Shown here piece after piece: positions 8,273 to 17,327 of a stretch of 64,000 nucleotides of DNA (position 1 is its first letter; each line of letters begins with the position of its first letter). The notes below the pieces were generated by a model. That model had not been told where the DNA came from and made no database searches. It saw only the letters and a list, made by a program, of their open reading frames with translations. Source of the DNA: CAYSYY01 sp964576115 [NCBI: uncultured Gemmatimonadota bacterium] (GTDB lineage: Bacteria > Blakebacterota > Blakebacteria > Blakebacterales); assembly GCA_964576115.1 (NCBI GenBank), contig CAZNUA010000016.1, positions 6,956-70,955 of the forward strand, given 5' to 3'. The translations under genes and the position numbers were made by a program.

Positions 8273-8688
8273 CACTCTTTGAACGGTCCCCTCTTTTTGG
8301 CCTCCTCTTCGCGCTTCGCGTCCTCCTCGGTCCATTCGGCGAACTCGTGCAGACGTTCGATCTGCTCCTTGAGCAGTTCGGCCGGGATAAAGCCCTCGAT
8401 GGCGGGCGGCAGCATCTTTCCCTTCGGCTTCATGAACAGGTACATGATGCTGCCGATCGATTCCTCATCGAAGAAGTTGCGGACGATCCGGGGTACGTCT
8501 TCCATGTAGGCCAGGCTGAAGATACACCAGTCGGCGCCGGTGGAACGGAAGGTGTCCTCGATGGCCATGTAATCCTGCATGCTCACCAGGGTCTTGTCCA
8601 CGAAGGCCACCACACACGGTTTCTCGGCGCGGAGAATGATCTTCTCGAACATACTGTCGCTGCGCGGGTGGACGATCAGTACTTCCAC
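8272..8688 (-). CDS. Thioredoxin-fold protein without the CxxC active site
   Basis: The 138-residue cytoplasmic protein reads as a thioredoxin fold. It has a beta strand KPCVVAFVD, then helix, a second strand DWCIFSLAYMED, a third strand GSIMYLFMKPKG and a final helix with LLKEQIERLHEFAEW. The usual CxxC after strand 1 is replaced by TLVS, so disulfide chemistry at that site is not expected. The C-terminus is a charged tail (EEDAKREEEAKKRG). It lies 26 nt downstream of a small lipoprotein gene, and its stop overlaps the next start. A chaperone-like or binding role is possible; the function is not known. Confidence 0.75.
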   Translation of the reverse strand: MEVLIVHPRSDSMFEKIILRAEKPCVVAFVDKTLVSMQDYMAIEDTFRSTGADWCIFSLAYMEDVPRIVRNFFDEESIGSIMYLFMKPKGKMLPPAIEGFIPAELLKEQIERLHEFAEWTEEDAKREEEAKKRGPFKE

Positions 8689-8714
8689 TCCTCAACCTCC
8701 TGCGTCTGCCAGCC

Positions 8715-9110
8715 TCACGGTTTGATCGGGTTGGGATTGCCGCGGTCTTCACCGGCAGGAGCGATGAGACGTTCCTGCCCGGTTCCGGCTGGAGTGTACT
8801 CCCTCTCGATGACTCTGATCCAGGGACGGTTGCCGCCGCAGGCATTACGGGCGCGTTCGAACCGGTATTCGTAGTTCTTCCCCGCGACGGGGTAATCAAA
8901 ATAGGTCCAGTATTCGAAGTCGGAAATGGGACCTTCGATGTACTGGATGTCGTCGGGTTCGCCCATCTGATTGCGCACGTCTTCCCGATCGTCCCGGTCT
9001 CCCCCGCACCCCACCGCCACCGACACGAGCAGGAGAACGAGCAGGCCCGTGCGTACCGGCTGGTGTCGGGCCGGGACCGGGGGATCGATCTGTATCGTCT
9101 GTGTGGTCAT
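8715..9110 (-). CDS. Small putative lipoprotein
   Basis: The 131-residue protein has a hydrophobic stretch LLVLLLVSVAVGC ending in a cysteine, consistent with a lipoprotein signal peptide although the residue at -3 is Ala. The mature region is acidic and then includes DFEYWTYFDYPVAGKNYEYRF, NACGGNRPW and ends in a polar tail. Translation from upstream codons is open but has no sensible content, so the start was put at MTTQTIQ (9108-9110). A candidate promoter lies at 9158-9186. The family is unknown; two further cysteine-containing small genes follow in the same direction. Confidence 0.65.
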   Translation of the reverse strand: MTTQTIQIDPPVPARHQPVRTGLLVLLLVSVAVGCGGDRDDREDVRNQMGEPDDIQYIEGPISDFEYWTYFDYPVAGKNYEYRFERARNACGGNRPWIRVIEREYTPAGTGQERLIAPAGEDRGNPNPIKP

Positions 9111-9157
9111 GGGTACCGTACGACTCCTCCCGCCGACGTTCTTTGGCGAGTCAGCGC

Positions 9158-9186
9158 AGTTTACGGATCGGGCTCCGCGGCCGCAA
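9158..9186 (-). promoter_or_regulatory. Candidate sigma70-like promoter for the 9.1-7.4 kb gene group
   Basis: On the minus strand TTGCGG (9181-9186) and TAAACT (9158-9163) are separated by 17 nt, about 50 nt upstream of the lipoprotein start. The same stretch is a GC-rich inverted repeat (gggct/agccc arms, 9170-9190), so it may also slow or end transcription from the CNNM genes. The -35 match is weak. Confidence 0.35.
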
Positions 9187-9204
9187 GCCCCCCTTGAGAT
9201 ACGC

Positions 9205-10452
9205 TCAGTTACCGGTTCCGCCCTGTCGGCGAACCCGCAATAACCGGATCGCCCGGGGGGTGGCATCGAGGATTTCGAACTCCCAGGCACCGAGGGTGAC
9301 GAGTTCCCCCGCCGGCGGGATGCGGCCCAGCGCAGTGATCAGATAGCCCCCGATCGTTTTCGACTCCCCGGCCGGCAGTTCGGTTCCCAGCGATCGCTGT
9401 ACCCGGGCCAGAGTAGTGCGGGCACTCAGGGTAATCCATTCCTGCCCGACTTCGGGCAGTGGTTCGGTGACGGCATCGAACTCATCCCTGATCTCACCGA
9501 CGATTCGTTCCAGGGTATCCTCGAGGGTGACGATCCCCGTCGCCCCGCCGTATTCGTCCACAACCACCGCCTGGTGCACCCGGCTCTGCTTCATCTCGAG
9601 AACGAGTTGCTGCAGTCCCTTCGACTCGGGCACGTAATAGGCCGGCACCATCAGCTCGCTCACCGGCGTTCCCGGTTCGATACCGAGCAGGTCGAAGACG
9701 TAGAGCAGACCCACGATGTTATCGATCCGTTCGCGAAAAACGGGGATCCGGGAATGCCCCCGCTCTACGATCCGGGGCAGAATCTCACCGACGCGATCGT
9801 GCTCGCCCAGAGCGAACACCTCCACCAGGGGGACCATGATCTCTTCCACCGTCATCTCGGAAAAATGGAAGGCCCGACGGATCATCTGCCAGCCTTCGCT
9901 CTGCAGTACTCCCAGCCGCCTGCCCTCTCCCATCATGTGCTGCAGTTCTTCCCGGGTCACTGCGAGTCCCCGGTCGTCCTCGGCCGAGCCCAGTATCCGG
10001 AGCAGGAGCGAAACCGCCCCATCGGCAAGCCGGACGAAGGGACCGAAGAGCAGGCGGAAGCCGTTGAGCGAGGGAGCGATCGCCAGGCAGAGCGGATCGG
10101 CCCAGTACCGGAAGACGGTCTTCGGATAGATCTCGCCGAACATGAGAATGAGGGGGGTGATGACCGCGGTCGAGAGAAGCGCCTCGTAGCCGGGCAGAAG
10201 CTGGTTGAAGAGCACGGTCGCGGCCGAAGCCGTCATGACGTTGCAGAAATTGGTTCCGAGCAGGGTGGTCGTAATCATTTCCCGCAACCGATCGAGTACT
10301 TCGAGCACCCTGGCGGCCGCCCGCCGACCTCCCCGCGCGAGATGGTGCATACGCAGGCGGTTGCAGGAGATCAGAGCAATCTCGGCTCCCGAAAAGAAGG
10401 CCGAGCCGATCAGACCGACGGCTATCAGCAGGATCAACGCCGCCGGGTTCAT
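9205..10452 (-). CDS. CNNM/CorC-family membrane protein (second paralog)
   Basis: The 415-residue protein has the hemolysin C/CNNM layout: an N-terminal membrane domain with the hallmark FFSGAEIALISCNR, a pair of CBS domains (about residues 205-325, with EEIMVPLVEV and VVVDEYGGATGIVTLEDTLERIVGEI), and a C-terminal CorC_HlyC FAD-like domain. Family members are implicated in Mg2+/Co2+ export. Start chosen at MNPAALIL because its ATG overlaps the stop of the preceding paralog (ATGA); an ATG four codons upstream is an alternative. It is the last gene of the uvrA-histidine kinase-CNNM-CNNM chain. Confidence 0.9.
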   Translation of the reverse strand: MNPAALILLIAVGLIGSAFFSGAEIALISCNRLRMHHLARGGRRAAARVLEVLDRLREMITTTLLGTNFCNVMTASAATVLFNQLLPGYEALLSTAVITPLILMFGEIYPKTVFRYWADPLCLAIAPSLNGFRLLFGPFVRLADGAVSLLLRILGSAEDDRGLAVTREELQHMMGEGRRLGVLQSEGWQMIRRAFHFSEMTVEEIMVPLVEVFALGEHDRVGEILPRIVERGHSRIPVFRERIDNIVGLLYVFDLLGIEPGTPVSELMVPAYYVPESKGLQQLVLEMKQSRVHQAVVVDEYGGATGIVTLEDTLERIVGEIRDEFDAVTEPLPEVGQEWITLSARTTLARVQRSLGTELPAGESKTIGGYLITALGRIPPAGELVTLGAWEFEILDATPRAIRLLRVRRQGGTGN

Positions 10453-11723
10453 CGGGCTTCCCATTCCACCCGCAGCCAGAGCACGCGGGTGGGCCGGGCC
10501 GAGAGGATGCGGATCCGGAAGGGTCCCAGGGAAAGATCTTCACCGGCGGCGGGAATGCGCCCCAAACGGTTGGTCAGCCACCCCCCGACCGTTTCGGCAT
10601 GCTCGTCGCTGAGCCGGTAACCGATCCGGGCGGCGAAAGCCTCCAGCTCCATGCCGGCATACACGACCGCCGCCTCGGGGGCGACCAGTTTGAAGGGAGC
10701 TTCTTCCTGGTCGCGGGAATCGGCAATATCACCGACGATCTCCTCGAGCAGGTCCTCCATGGTAATGACCCCGGCGGTGGAACCGAACTCGTCGATGACA
10801 ACCGCAAAATGCAGCTGCCGGCGCCGGAACTCGGCCAGTAGATCGACCGCCTTCATGCTCTCGGGCACATAATATGGCTCCCGCACGAGACCCGGCGCCT
10901 CGCGGGATTCGTCCACCCGGGTTCCGAGCTCGAGCAGGTCCTTGGCATAACAGATCCCGGTGATGTGATCGAGATCCTCGCCGATGACCGGCAGCCGGCT
11001 GAATCCGCTCGCCCGGAAGCGATCGAGCCACTGCCCGGGCGGCATCCGGGCCGACAGGGCGATAACTTCGACCCGCGGGGTCATGACTTCACCGACGGTG
11101 TGCTCTTCGAGCCCGATGATGTTGTTGATGACTTCCCGTTCGAAGGCATCCACCACCCCGCTCGTATGCCCCATATCCACCGCGGTGGCGAGCTCGCCGC
11201 TCGAGAGATGGGGGTGGTCCGGCACCAGTCCCCCGGTCAGGGTGAAGAGCAGCTCGTTGGCCCGCTCGAGTATCACACGCACCGGCGTTATCAGAACCAT
11301 GAAAGCCGCCAGGGGAGCGCCGATGAACCGGGCCAGTTTCTCGTCGTACTCCAGGGCATACGATTTCGGCACGATCTCACCGAAGAAGAGGATCAGGGCA
11401 GTCATGACGACCGTCGTCCAGACAACGGCGCGGCCGCTGGCCGCCTCTTCAGCCCCCCCCGGCAGAAGCCCGATCACCACCATTGCTCCAAGCGAGGCGG
11501 CGGCGATGTTCACCAGGGTATTGCCGACCAGGATACTGACCAGCAACCGACGCGGCTCGGCGAGCAGGCGCGATACCCGGCGTTCGGCGATCCGCTCCGA
11601 TGACCCCATCGCGGTCTGCCTGGCACGGGAAATACTGAAGAGAGCGGTCTCCGAGGAGGAGAAAAAACCCGAGAGGACAAGCAGAACACCGAGGAAGATC
11701 AGGTGCCAGGTCAGCGGGCTCAG
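10449..11723 (-). CDS. CNNM/CorC-family membrane protein (first paralog), apparent CTG start
   Basis: The protein (424 residues if CTG-initiated) has the same domains as its neighbour: membrane domain, CBS pair with EVMTPRVEV and VVIDEFGSTAGVITMEDLLEEIVGDI, and a C-terminal CorC_HlyC domain. The family's first helix and signature (LIFLGVLLVLSGFFSSSETALFSISRAR) lies upstream of the first ATG (11607-11609). Between it and the previous stop there is no in-frame ATG, GTG or TTG. The likely start is CTG at 11721-11723. It overlaps the kinase stop as CTGA and is preceded by GGAGAAGGAG. Being in one frame argues against a frameshift. Role: probable divalent-cation transport, paired with the second paralog. 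Confidence 0.88.
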   Translation of the reverse strand: MSPLTWHLIFLGVLLVLSGFFSSSETALFSISRARQTAMGSSERIAERRVSRLLAEPRRLLVSILVGNTLVNIAAASLGAMVVIGLLPGGAEEAASGRAVVWTTVVMTALILFFGEIVPKSYALEYDEKLARFIGAPLAAFMVLITPVRVILERANELLFTLTGGLVPDHPHLSSGELATAVDMGHTSGVVDAFEREVINNIIGLEEHTVGEVMTPRVEVIALSARMPPGQWLDRFRASGFSRLPVIGEDLDHITGICYAKDLLELGTRVDESREAPGLVREPYYVPESMKAVDLLAEFRRRQLHFAVVIDEFGSTAGVITMEDLLEEIVGDIADSRDQEEAPFKLVAPEAAVVYAGMELEAFAARIGYRLSDEHAETVGGWLTNRLGRIPAAGEDLSLGPFRIRILSARPTRVLWLRVEWEAR

Positions 11724-13768
11724 GGCTCCTTCTCCATGACGGCCTCGACCGTCTCTTTCAGATCATCGAGCGAGAAGGGTTTGCTCATGAACGGCCGTCC
11801 CGAAGCCTCGAGGAACGCCTTGGCCTTCCGGCTCAGGGTGTCGCCGGTCAGGAAGACAACCCGATCGATCAGACGGGGGTATTCGTCCTGAATCAGGCGG
11901 AAGAGTTCCTGGCCGTCCATGACCGGCATCTTCAGGTCGAGCACGATGGCATCGGGTTCGCGGTCGCTTTTGAGAATCTCGAGAGCCTGCCTGCCCTCGA
12001 AGGCCTTGATGATTGTATGCCCGTAATACCCGAGGGTTTCCTCAACCAGAGTGAGGATGTTCGGTTCGTCGTCCACGACCAGGACCAGGCCGCTCGGACC
12101 GGACTCGCCGGTCGGGGGCTCCGCTTCCTCCGCCTCGACCGTTGTCGCCTCCTCGGGCAGGGCCGTCAGCGGGAGCCAGATGTCGAAAACAGCGCCTCCG
12201 CCGGGGATATTGCCGGCTTCGATGCGGCCGCGCAGATCGCGCACGATCCGGTAGCAGATAGAGAGTCCGAGACCGGTTCCGTTGCCGATCTCCTTGGTTG
12301 TGAAGAAGGGGTCGAATACGCGGATCAGATTCTCTTCCGCTATCCCGGGTCCGGTGTCGCTGACCTGAAGGTGTACGGCTGGAACCGGCCCCTTCCCGTC
12401 GGGCGGTCCGGTCTCGACCGATTCGGTCACGATCCGGATGCGTCGTTCATCCCGGTCGGCGGCCGAGAACGCCTGGCGGGCGTTGTTGACCAGGTTGAAA
12501 ATCAGCTGCTGGATCTGAAAGGGATCGAGAATGCTGGGCGGTAGTGCGTCGGCCAGATCGGTCTCGAGAATGACATTGTCGAGGCTGAGCTGGTAGCGCA
12601 TCAGCGAGAGCGACTGTTCCACCGTTTCGTTCAGCGCCACTTCTTCGCCGATGGTACCTTCCCCCCGGGCGGCCCGCAGCAGATTTTCGACCAGGCGTTT
12701 GGTGCGTTCGGCCTCCCCGCCGACCTTTTCGAGTTTATCCCTGACCTCGTCGCTGATGTCGTCGCGCCGCAGGAGCAGTTCGGTATTGCCCACCACGACG
12801 CTCAGGGGATTGTTCAGTTCGTGGCTGATACCGGCCATCAGCTCTCCGAGCCCGGCCAGTTTCTCGGCCTGGATCAGCTGGATCTGGGTCTCTTCATTCT
12901 GCTTCAGGCTTTCCTTCAGGCGCTGGATGAGATCGTTCTTGCGCAGGAACAGACTCATCGTGTCGGCGAAGATCTGCAGTAGTTTCAGATCGGTCTCGCC
13001 GAAGGATATCTCTCCGGCCCGGCGGCCGACCCCGAGCACCCCCCAGCTTTCGTCATCCACGATCAGCGGCATAAAGACAGCCGAGGAGAGCTGAGCTTCG
13101 GTGCCGACCGGTTGCTCTTCACCCATGTCCCGGGCATCGAAGAGCAGGGGGATACCCAGGCGGGCGACCCCGCCGGTCAGTCCGGTACCGACCGGCACAA
13201 CTTCGGCGGGATGCAGGTTGTCGTCACCGGCGAAGGTTTCGAGGATCAGGGCTTCACTATCCCTGTCGAGGAGCTGCAGCGTAGCCATGTCGGCTTCCAT
13301 GATCAACCGCACCCTCTCGAGCATGCCCGCGTATGTGTCGTCGGGAGGAACGGTGCTGCTGAGCTCTTCGTGGACGTCGTCGAGAACCTGAATGAGCGAG
13401 AGTTTCTGGGTCAGACCGGCCCGGGTGATCTCGGCCTCGACCAGACGGCGGCGGGTGGCCCGCAACTGCTTGTGCTTCTGGATCACATAGAGGCAGAAGA
13501 GCAGAATCATGACGGTCAGCCCGTCGACGTAGATCTCGAGATCGGCCGGCTGAAGCACCATCTCGACGGGGGGGAGCAGGCCGGGCACGTGGTTGATGAT
13601 GAAGGCGATCAGGAGGCAGATGAGAACCAGCGTGACCAGCAGCCAGAGTTCCCAGTCGAGTCGGTCGACCTCCTCGAGATCCCGGGGCATGCGGCCCAGG
13701 TCGGGAGCGAGAAGAAGATCAATTCTCTCGCTGATCCTCTTCAGTGACAGTCGGTGCTCTCGTATCAT
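11720..13768 (-). CDS. Membrane hybrid histidine kinase: 2 TM - GAF - HisKA - HATPase - REC
   Basis: The 682-residue sensor has two membrane helices (about residues 39-62 and 79-98), a coiled linker, a GAF domain (about 125-270), HisKA with the phospho-histidine in [11 protein letters not shown], and an HATPase with N box [16 protein letters not shown] and GTGLGLS. A C-terminal receiver carries VVDDEPN and the phospho-acceptor in [11 protein letters not shown]. Only a short segment lies between the helices, so sensing probably goes through the GAF domain. The start is the ATG that overlaps the uvrA stop (ATGA); an upstream GTG is less likely. The signal is unknown. Placement between uvrA and two CNNM genes is unusual; no separate response regulator adjoins it. 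Confidence 0.92.
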   Translation of the reverse strand: MIREHRLSLKRISERIDLLLAPDLGRMPRDLEEVDRLDWELWLLVTLVLICLLIAFIINHVPGLLPPVEMVLQPADLEIYVDGLTVMILLFCLYVIQKHKQLRATRRRLVEAEITRAGLTQKLSLIQVLDDVHEELSSTVPPDDTYAGMLERVRLIMEADMATLQLLDRDSEALILETFAGDDNLHPAEVVPVGTGLTGGVARLGIPLLFDARDMGEEQPVGTEAQLSSAVFMPLIVDDESWGVLGVGRRAGEISFGETDLKLLQIFADTMSLFLRKNDLIQRLKESLKQNEETQIQLIQAEKLAGLGELMAGISHELNNPLSVVVGNTELLLRRDDISDEVRDKLEKVGGEAERTKRLVENLLRAARGEGTIGEEVALNETVEQSLSLMRYQLSLDNVILETDLADALPPSILDPFQIQQLIFNLVNNARQAFSAADRDERRIRIVTESVETGPPDGKGPVPAVHLQVSDTGPGIAEENLIRVFDPFFTTKEIGNGTGLGLSICYRIVRDLRGRIEAGNIPGGGAVFDIWLPLTALPEEATTVEAEEAEPPTGESGPSGLVLVVDDEPNILTLVEETLGYYGHTIIKAFEGRQALEILKSDREPDAIVLDLKMPVMDGQELFRLIQDEYPRLIDRVVFLTGDTLSRKAKAFLEASGRPFMSKPFSLDDLKETVEAVMEKEP
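11721..11735 (-). promoter_or_regulatory. Ribosome binding site and non-canonical CTG start
   Basis: Reading the minus strand, GGAGAAGGAGCC precedes CTG. The first GGAG (11732-11735) is 8 nt from the CTG, and the TGA of the upstream kinase gene is embedded in the CTGA overlap. The same geometry recurs at 38925-38939. Confidence 0.6.
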
Positions 13769-16638
13769 CCCCGGCACTCTTTCCCGGTCCTGTCTTTTAT
13801 TGGTGTCAGTCGAGTGAGAGCGGTCTCGAGGGCCCGGCCGGTATACGAATCCGGCTCGGCGACGACGTCCTCGGGGCGCCCCTGAGCAACGATCCGGCCG
13901 CCGGCTTCACCCCCTTCGGGGCCCAGGTCGATCACCCAATCGGCCCGCGCCACCAGATCCATGTTGTGCTCGATGACTATTGCCGTATGACCGCTCTCCA
14001 CTAGTTCCTCAATACAATCGGCCAGCTGTCCGACTTCGGTGCCGTGCAGACCGGTCGTCGGTTCGTCGAACAGATACAGCACTTCTCCTCCCGGTCGGCG
14101 CCTGAGATGGGCCGCCAGTTTCACCCGCTGGGCCTCGCCGGCGGAGAGTTCGCTGGCCGGCTGTCCCAGTCTGAGGTACCCCAACCCGACTCGCTGCAGG
14201 GGGCGCAGGGCACGCACTACCGCCGCATGCGATCGAAAGAAGCTTATCGCCTGTTCGACGGTCAGGTCCAGAACATCGCTGATATTCCGCCCCCGATAAC
14301 GTACCTCGAGTACCCGGGGGGTGAACCGCCGGCCGTTGCAGGCCTCGCACCGCAGGGTCACATCGGCCATGAACTGCATGTCCACCGTGACCGTTCCGAC
14401 TCCTTCGCACTCCGGGCAGCGCCCCCCCCTGGTATTGAAGGAAAAGGCGCCCGGTTCCAGACCGAGGCGGCGGGCCTGATCGGTCGCCGCGAATACCTTC
14501 CTGATACCGTCCCAGGCCTTGAGGTAGGTAGCCGGATTGCTGCGCCGTCCGGCACCGAGCGGCCCCTGGTCGACACTCTCGATCCCGGTCAACCCTTCAT
14601 AGCCCGTACATCTGTCGTACGCACCCGGACGCCCGGCGGTTGCCGGCTGCGAACCCGGACTCGGATCGGGAGCCAGCTCGAGAGCACGTTCGAGAGCCGG
14701 CTTGAGAACATCGTACAGCAGGGTCGATTTCCCCGATCCCGAGACCCCGGTCAGGCAGGTCAGCAGGCCGCGGGGAATCTCGACCTCCAGGTCCTGCAGA
14801 TTGTGTTCCCGCACGCCCTCGAGGCGCAGCCAGCCCTTCTTCGGACGGCGCCGGCGCAGCTGGCGGGGAGGCCCGGTCCGTCCCTGCAGGTAGCGCCCGG
14901 TCGCCGTGTCGGCCTCGTGCAGCAGGCCATGGATCGATCCTTCGTAGACGATCCGTCCGCCTTTCTCGCCGCTGCCCGGGCCCAGATCCACGACATGGTC
15001 GGCCGCAGCGATCAGATCGCGATCGTGCTCCACCACAATGACGGTGTTCCCCCGGTCGCGCAGGGAACGAATGATATCCAGCAACCGGCCGACATCGCGG
15101 GGATGCAGACCGACACTTGGCTCGTCGAGCACATAGGTCGTTCCCACCAGGACCGTACCGAGCACGCTGGCCAGAGCGATCCGTTGCGCCTCGCCTCCCG
15201 AGAGAGTGCGGGAGAGACGATCGAGGGTCAGGTATCCGAGCCCGACCTCTTCGAGGTAGGCCAGGCGGGCTTGGGCTTCGGCCACGATCGGGACATAGAC
15301 CGCCCCGGCTTCGGGATCGAGTTCGATTCGGTCCAGCCAGGCCCGGGCCGAAGTCACGGTCAGACCGAGCACCTGGCCGGCATTGAAACCGCCGAGTTCG
15401 TACATCCGGCTCTCATCCCGCAGGCGCGTACCGTTGCAGGCAGTGCAGGGCACGTAGGAGCGATAGCGGGCCAGAAACACCCGGATATGCATCCGGTATT
15501 TCTTCCGCTCCAGCTTCTGAAAGTACCCCTCAACCCCCCTGAAGCGACCGAAACCCTGCCAGACGAGATCCTGCTCTTCACGGCGCAGTTTCTCCCACGG
15601 CACATCGAGTCGCACGCCGGCTGCCGGAGCTTCTTCTTCGAGTCGTTTCTGCCACCGCCGGCCGGCCGGTTTCGTCCACGGTTCCACCGCCCCTTCAGCC
15701 AGCGTCAGGCGGGGATCGGGGATGACGTACTCGGGCAGATAGACAATGATGGCGCCGAAGCCCTCGCAGACGGGACAGGCACCGTAGGGGGAGTTGAAAC
15801 TGAAGAGCTGAGGTCGGGGATCGGGAAAGGAACGACCGCAGCTCGAACAGACATACCCCTCCGAGAACGAGTCTTCTCCTCCATCGGGGCCGACCACTAT
15901 CAGCCGGCCGTGCCCCTCGGAGTAGGCGCTCTCGACCGCTTCGCGCACGCGGGTGCGCGCCGCCGAAGCGGGCAGGCGGTCGAGCACGAGCCGGGGGCGG
16001 AGGCGCTGGAACCCGTCATCGAGCAGGGCGGCCGTGATGGCACTTTTCCCGTCGGGCCGGTCCAGGCGCCCGATACGGTCCCCGAGCAGAACCCGCAGGT
16101 ACCCCTCCTGCAGCAGCGAACGGACGCGGGCTTCGCCCTGGGACGATGATGCGGCCGGAGCGAGCGGCGCGGTGACAAGCAGTGGCGCCTGACCGGTCTG
16201 GAGGCGGGAGCGCAGATGAGCGGTCACCCGGTCGGGATGATCGGCCCGCACCTCGATGCCGCAATCGGGACAGCTCAGGGTGGCCAGCCGGGCGAAGAGC
16301 AGGCGGACGACATCGGCCAGTTCGGTCATGGTGGCGACCGTGGAGCGGCTGCTGCGCGGGGGCGGAGTACGCCCCACCGCCACGGTCGGCGTGATGCCCG
16401 CGGCGGTATCGAGATCGGGTTTCTCCATGCGTTCGAGGAACTGCCGGACGTAGGGATTGAGCGACTCGGTATAGCGCCTCTGGCCCTCGGTGTAGATGGT
16501 GTCGAAAGCCAGACTCGATTTTCCCGAACCGGAGGGACCGGTGATGAGAATGAGACGGTTGTGGGGCAGATCGAGATCGAGATCGCGCAAATTGTGAACG
16601 CGAACCCCACGCAGTTCGAGTGTCCTGTCACGTGACAT
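13765..16638 (-). CDS. uvrA: Excinuclease ABC subunit A
   Basis: The 957-residue protein is the damage-scanning ATPase of nucleotide excision repair. Seen in order: Walker A GPSGSGKSSLAFDTIY near residue 35, a first zinc-type pair CPDC, the UvrB-binding/insertion region, a zinc-finger module with CSSC and CPVC, the signature LSGGEAQRIALA, a second Walker A GVSGSGKSTLLYD, another cysteine module (CPEC, CEAC), the signature LSAGEAQRVKLA and final Walker B FDEPTTGLH. Length is close to E. coli UvrA (940). The open frame extends far upstream, but the conserved start is MSRDRTLELRGVRVHNL (16636-16638). Its end overlaps the kinase gene. I saw no clear LexA-type box upstream. Confidence 0.97.
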   Translation of the reverse strand: MSRDRTLELRGVRVHNLRDLDLDLPHNRLILITGPSGSGKSSLAFDTIYTEGQRRYTESLNPYVRQFLERMEKPDLDTAAGITPTVAVGRTPPPRSSRSTVATMTELADVVRLLFARLATLSCPDCGIEVRADHPDRVTAHLRSRLQTGQAPLLVTAPLAPAASSSQGEARVRSLLQEGYLRVLLGDRIGRLDRPDGKSAITAALLDDGFQRLRPRLVLDRLPASAARTRVREAVESAYSEGHGRLIVVGPDGGEDSFSEGYVCSSCGRSFPDPRPQLFSFNSPYGACPVCEGFGAIIVYLPEYVIPDPRLTLAEGAVEPWTKPAGRRWQKRLEEEAPAAGVRLDVPWEKLRREEQDLVWQGFGRFRGVEGYFQKLERKKYRMHIRVFLARYRSYVPCTACNGTRLRDESRMYELGGFNAGQVLGLTVTSARAWLDRIELDPEAGAVYVPIVAEAQARLAYLEEVGLGYLTLDRLSRTLSGGEAQRIALASVLGTVLVGTTYVLDEPSVGLHPRDVGRLLDIIRSLRDRGNTVIVVEHDRDLIAAADHVVDLGPGSGEKGGRIVYEGSIHGLLHEADTATGRYLQGRTGPPRQLRRRRPKKGWLRLEGVREHNLQDLEVEIPRGLLTCLTGVSGSGKSTLLYDVLKPALERALELAPDPSPGSQPATAGRPGAYDRCTGYEGLTGIESVDQGPLGAGRRSNPATYLKAWDGIRKVFAATDQARRLGLEPGAFSFNTRGGRCPECEGVGTVTVDMQFMADVTLRCEACNGRRFTPRVLEVRYRGRNISDVLDLTVEQAISFFRSHAAVVRALRPLQRVGLGYLRLGQPASELSAGEAQRVKLAAHLRRRPGGEVLYLFDEPTTGLHGTEVGQLADCIEELVESGHTAIVIEHNMDLVARADWVIDLGPEGGEAGGRIVAQGRPEDVVAEPDSYTGRALETALTRLTPIKDRTGKECRG

Positions 16639-16801
16639 GTGTCGGCACCGAGAGTGACGCTGCGCCCGTCCGGCCAGGCGCGGCGACGATGCAGTAGCAG
16701 TAGCTACGGCGAGGAGGCGCAACGCCGCCGGCCGGGATGCAGCGCCGCTCGAATACGGCATGTGTTGCGTGACAGGGCACCAAATGATCGCCCACGGCGG
16801 T

Positions 16802-17299
16802 TCAGAGAGCGGCCAGGTCGCGCATCGCCCCGGCGAGGTCGTCGGGGATGGGCACCACTTTCCGGTCGGGTCCGATGCTGACCAGAGCCGTCCACCCCTC
16901 GACGATAACCTCATTCTCGGCGTCCTGGCGCAGAACCCGGTAGGCGAACGTGCAGGATCGGGTGCGCAGCTCGACGAGCCTGGTTTCGATGACGAGCCGG
17001 TCGTCGTAGGAGGCCGAGGCCAGGAACCGCAGATGGCTTTCGGCGATGACCAGGGCGTGACCTCGTTCCTCGAGATCGCGGTAAGAGGTCCCGGTGGCCT
17101 TGACCCAGTCGGTCCGCCCGACCTCGAAGTAGATGAGGTAGTTGGAGTGATAGACAATAGCCTGGGCGTCGGTCTCGGCGTAACGGACCCGGATCGGAAC
17201 CCGACCGACATGCTCGCCAGGACGCACCTCGCCGGGATCGATCGTCGGTACGTTCCGGTCTTTTCCGGCAGCAGTGCCCTTCTCGGTGTCTTGCGCCAC
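16802..17299 (-). CDS. Acyl-CoA thioesterase, 4-hydroxybenzoyl-CoA thioesterase (hot-dog) family
   Basis: The 165-residue protein has the YbgC/4HBT active-site block YAETDAQAIVYHSNYLIYFEVGRTDW near residue 40, including the catalytic Asp of family enzymes, and a standard hot-dog strand pattern after it (RLVIETRLVELRTRS, VIVEGWTALV). The first ~35 residues are extra and polar. It probably hydrolyses acyl-CoA thioesters in the cytoplasm; chain length preference is not visible. The start is GTG (17297-17299) with GAGG 7 nt upstream. It lies 28 nt downstream of the HD-GYP regulator gene and 163 nt upstream of uvrA. Confidence 0.88.
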   Translation of the reverse strand: MAQDTEKGTAAGKDRNVPTIDPGEVRPGEHVGRVPIRVRYAETDAQAIVYHSNYLIYFEVGRTDWVKATGTSYRDLEERGHALVIAESHLRFLASASYDDRLVIETRLVELRTRSCTFAYRVLRQDAENEVIVEGWTALVSIGPDRKVVPIPDDLAGAMRDLAAL

Positions 17300-17327
17300 T
17301 TGTCAGCCTCGCTTGGTGATGCGGCTC

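Noticed and set aside
14044-16149. 701-codon plus-strand frame
   Set aside because: Antisense shadow of uvrA; no motif and implausible composition.
16639-16801. LexA-type operator upstream of uvrA
   Set aside because: I looked for GAAC-N4-GTTC and CTGT-N8-ACAG patterns in the gap and found no convincing match.
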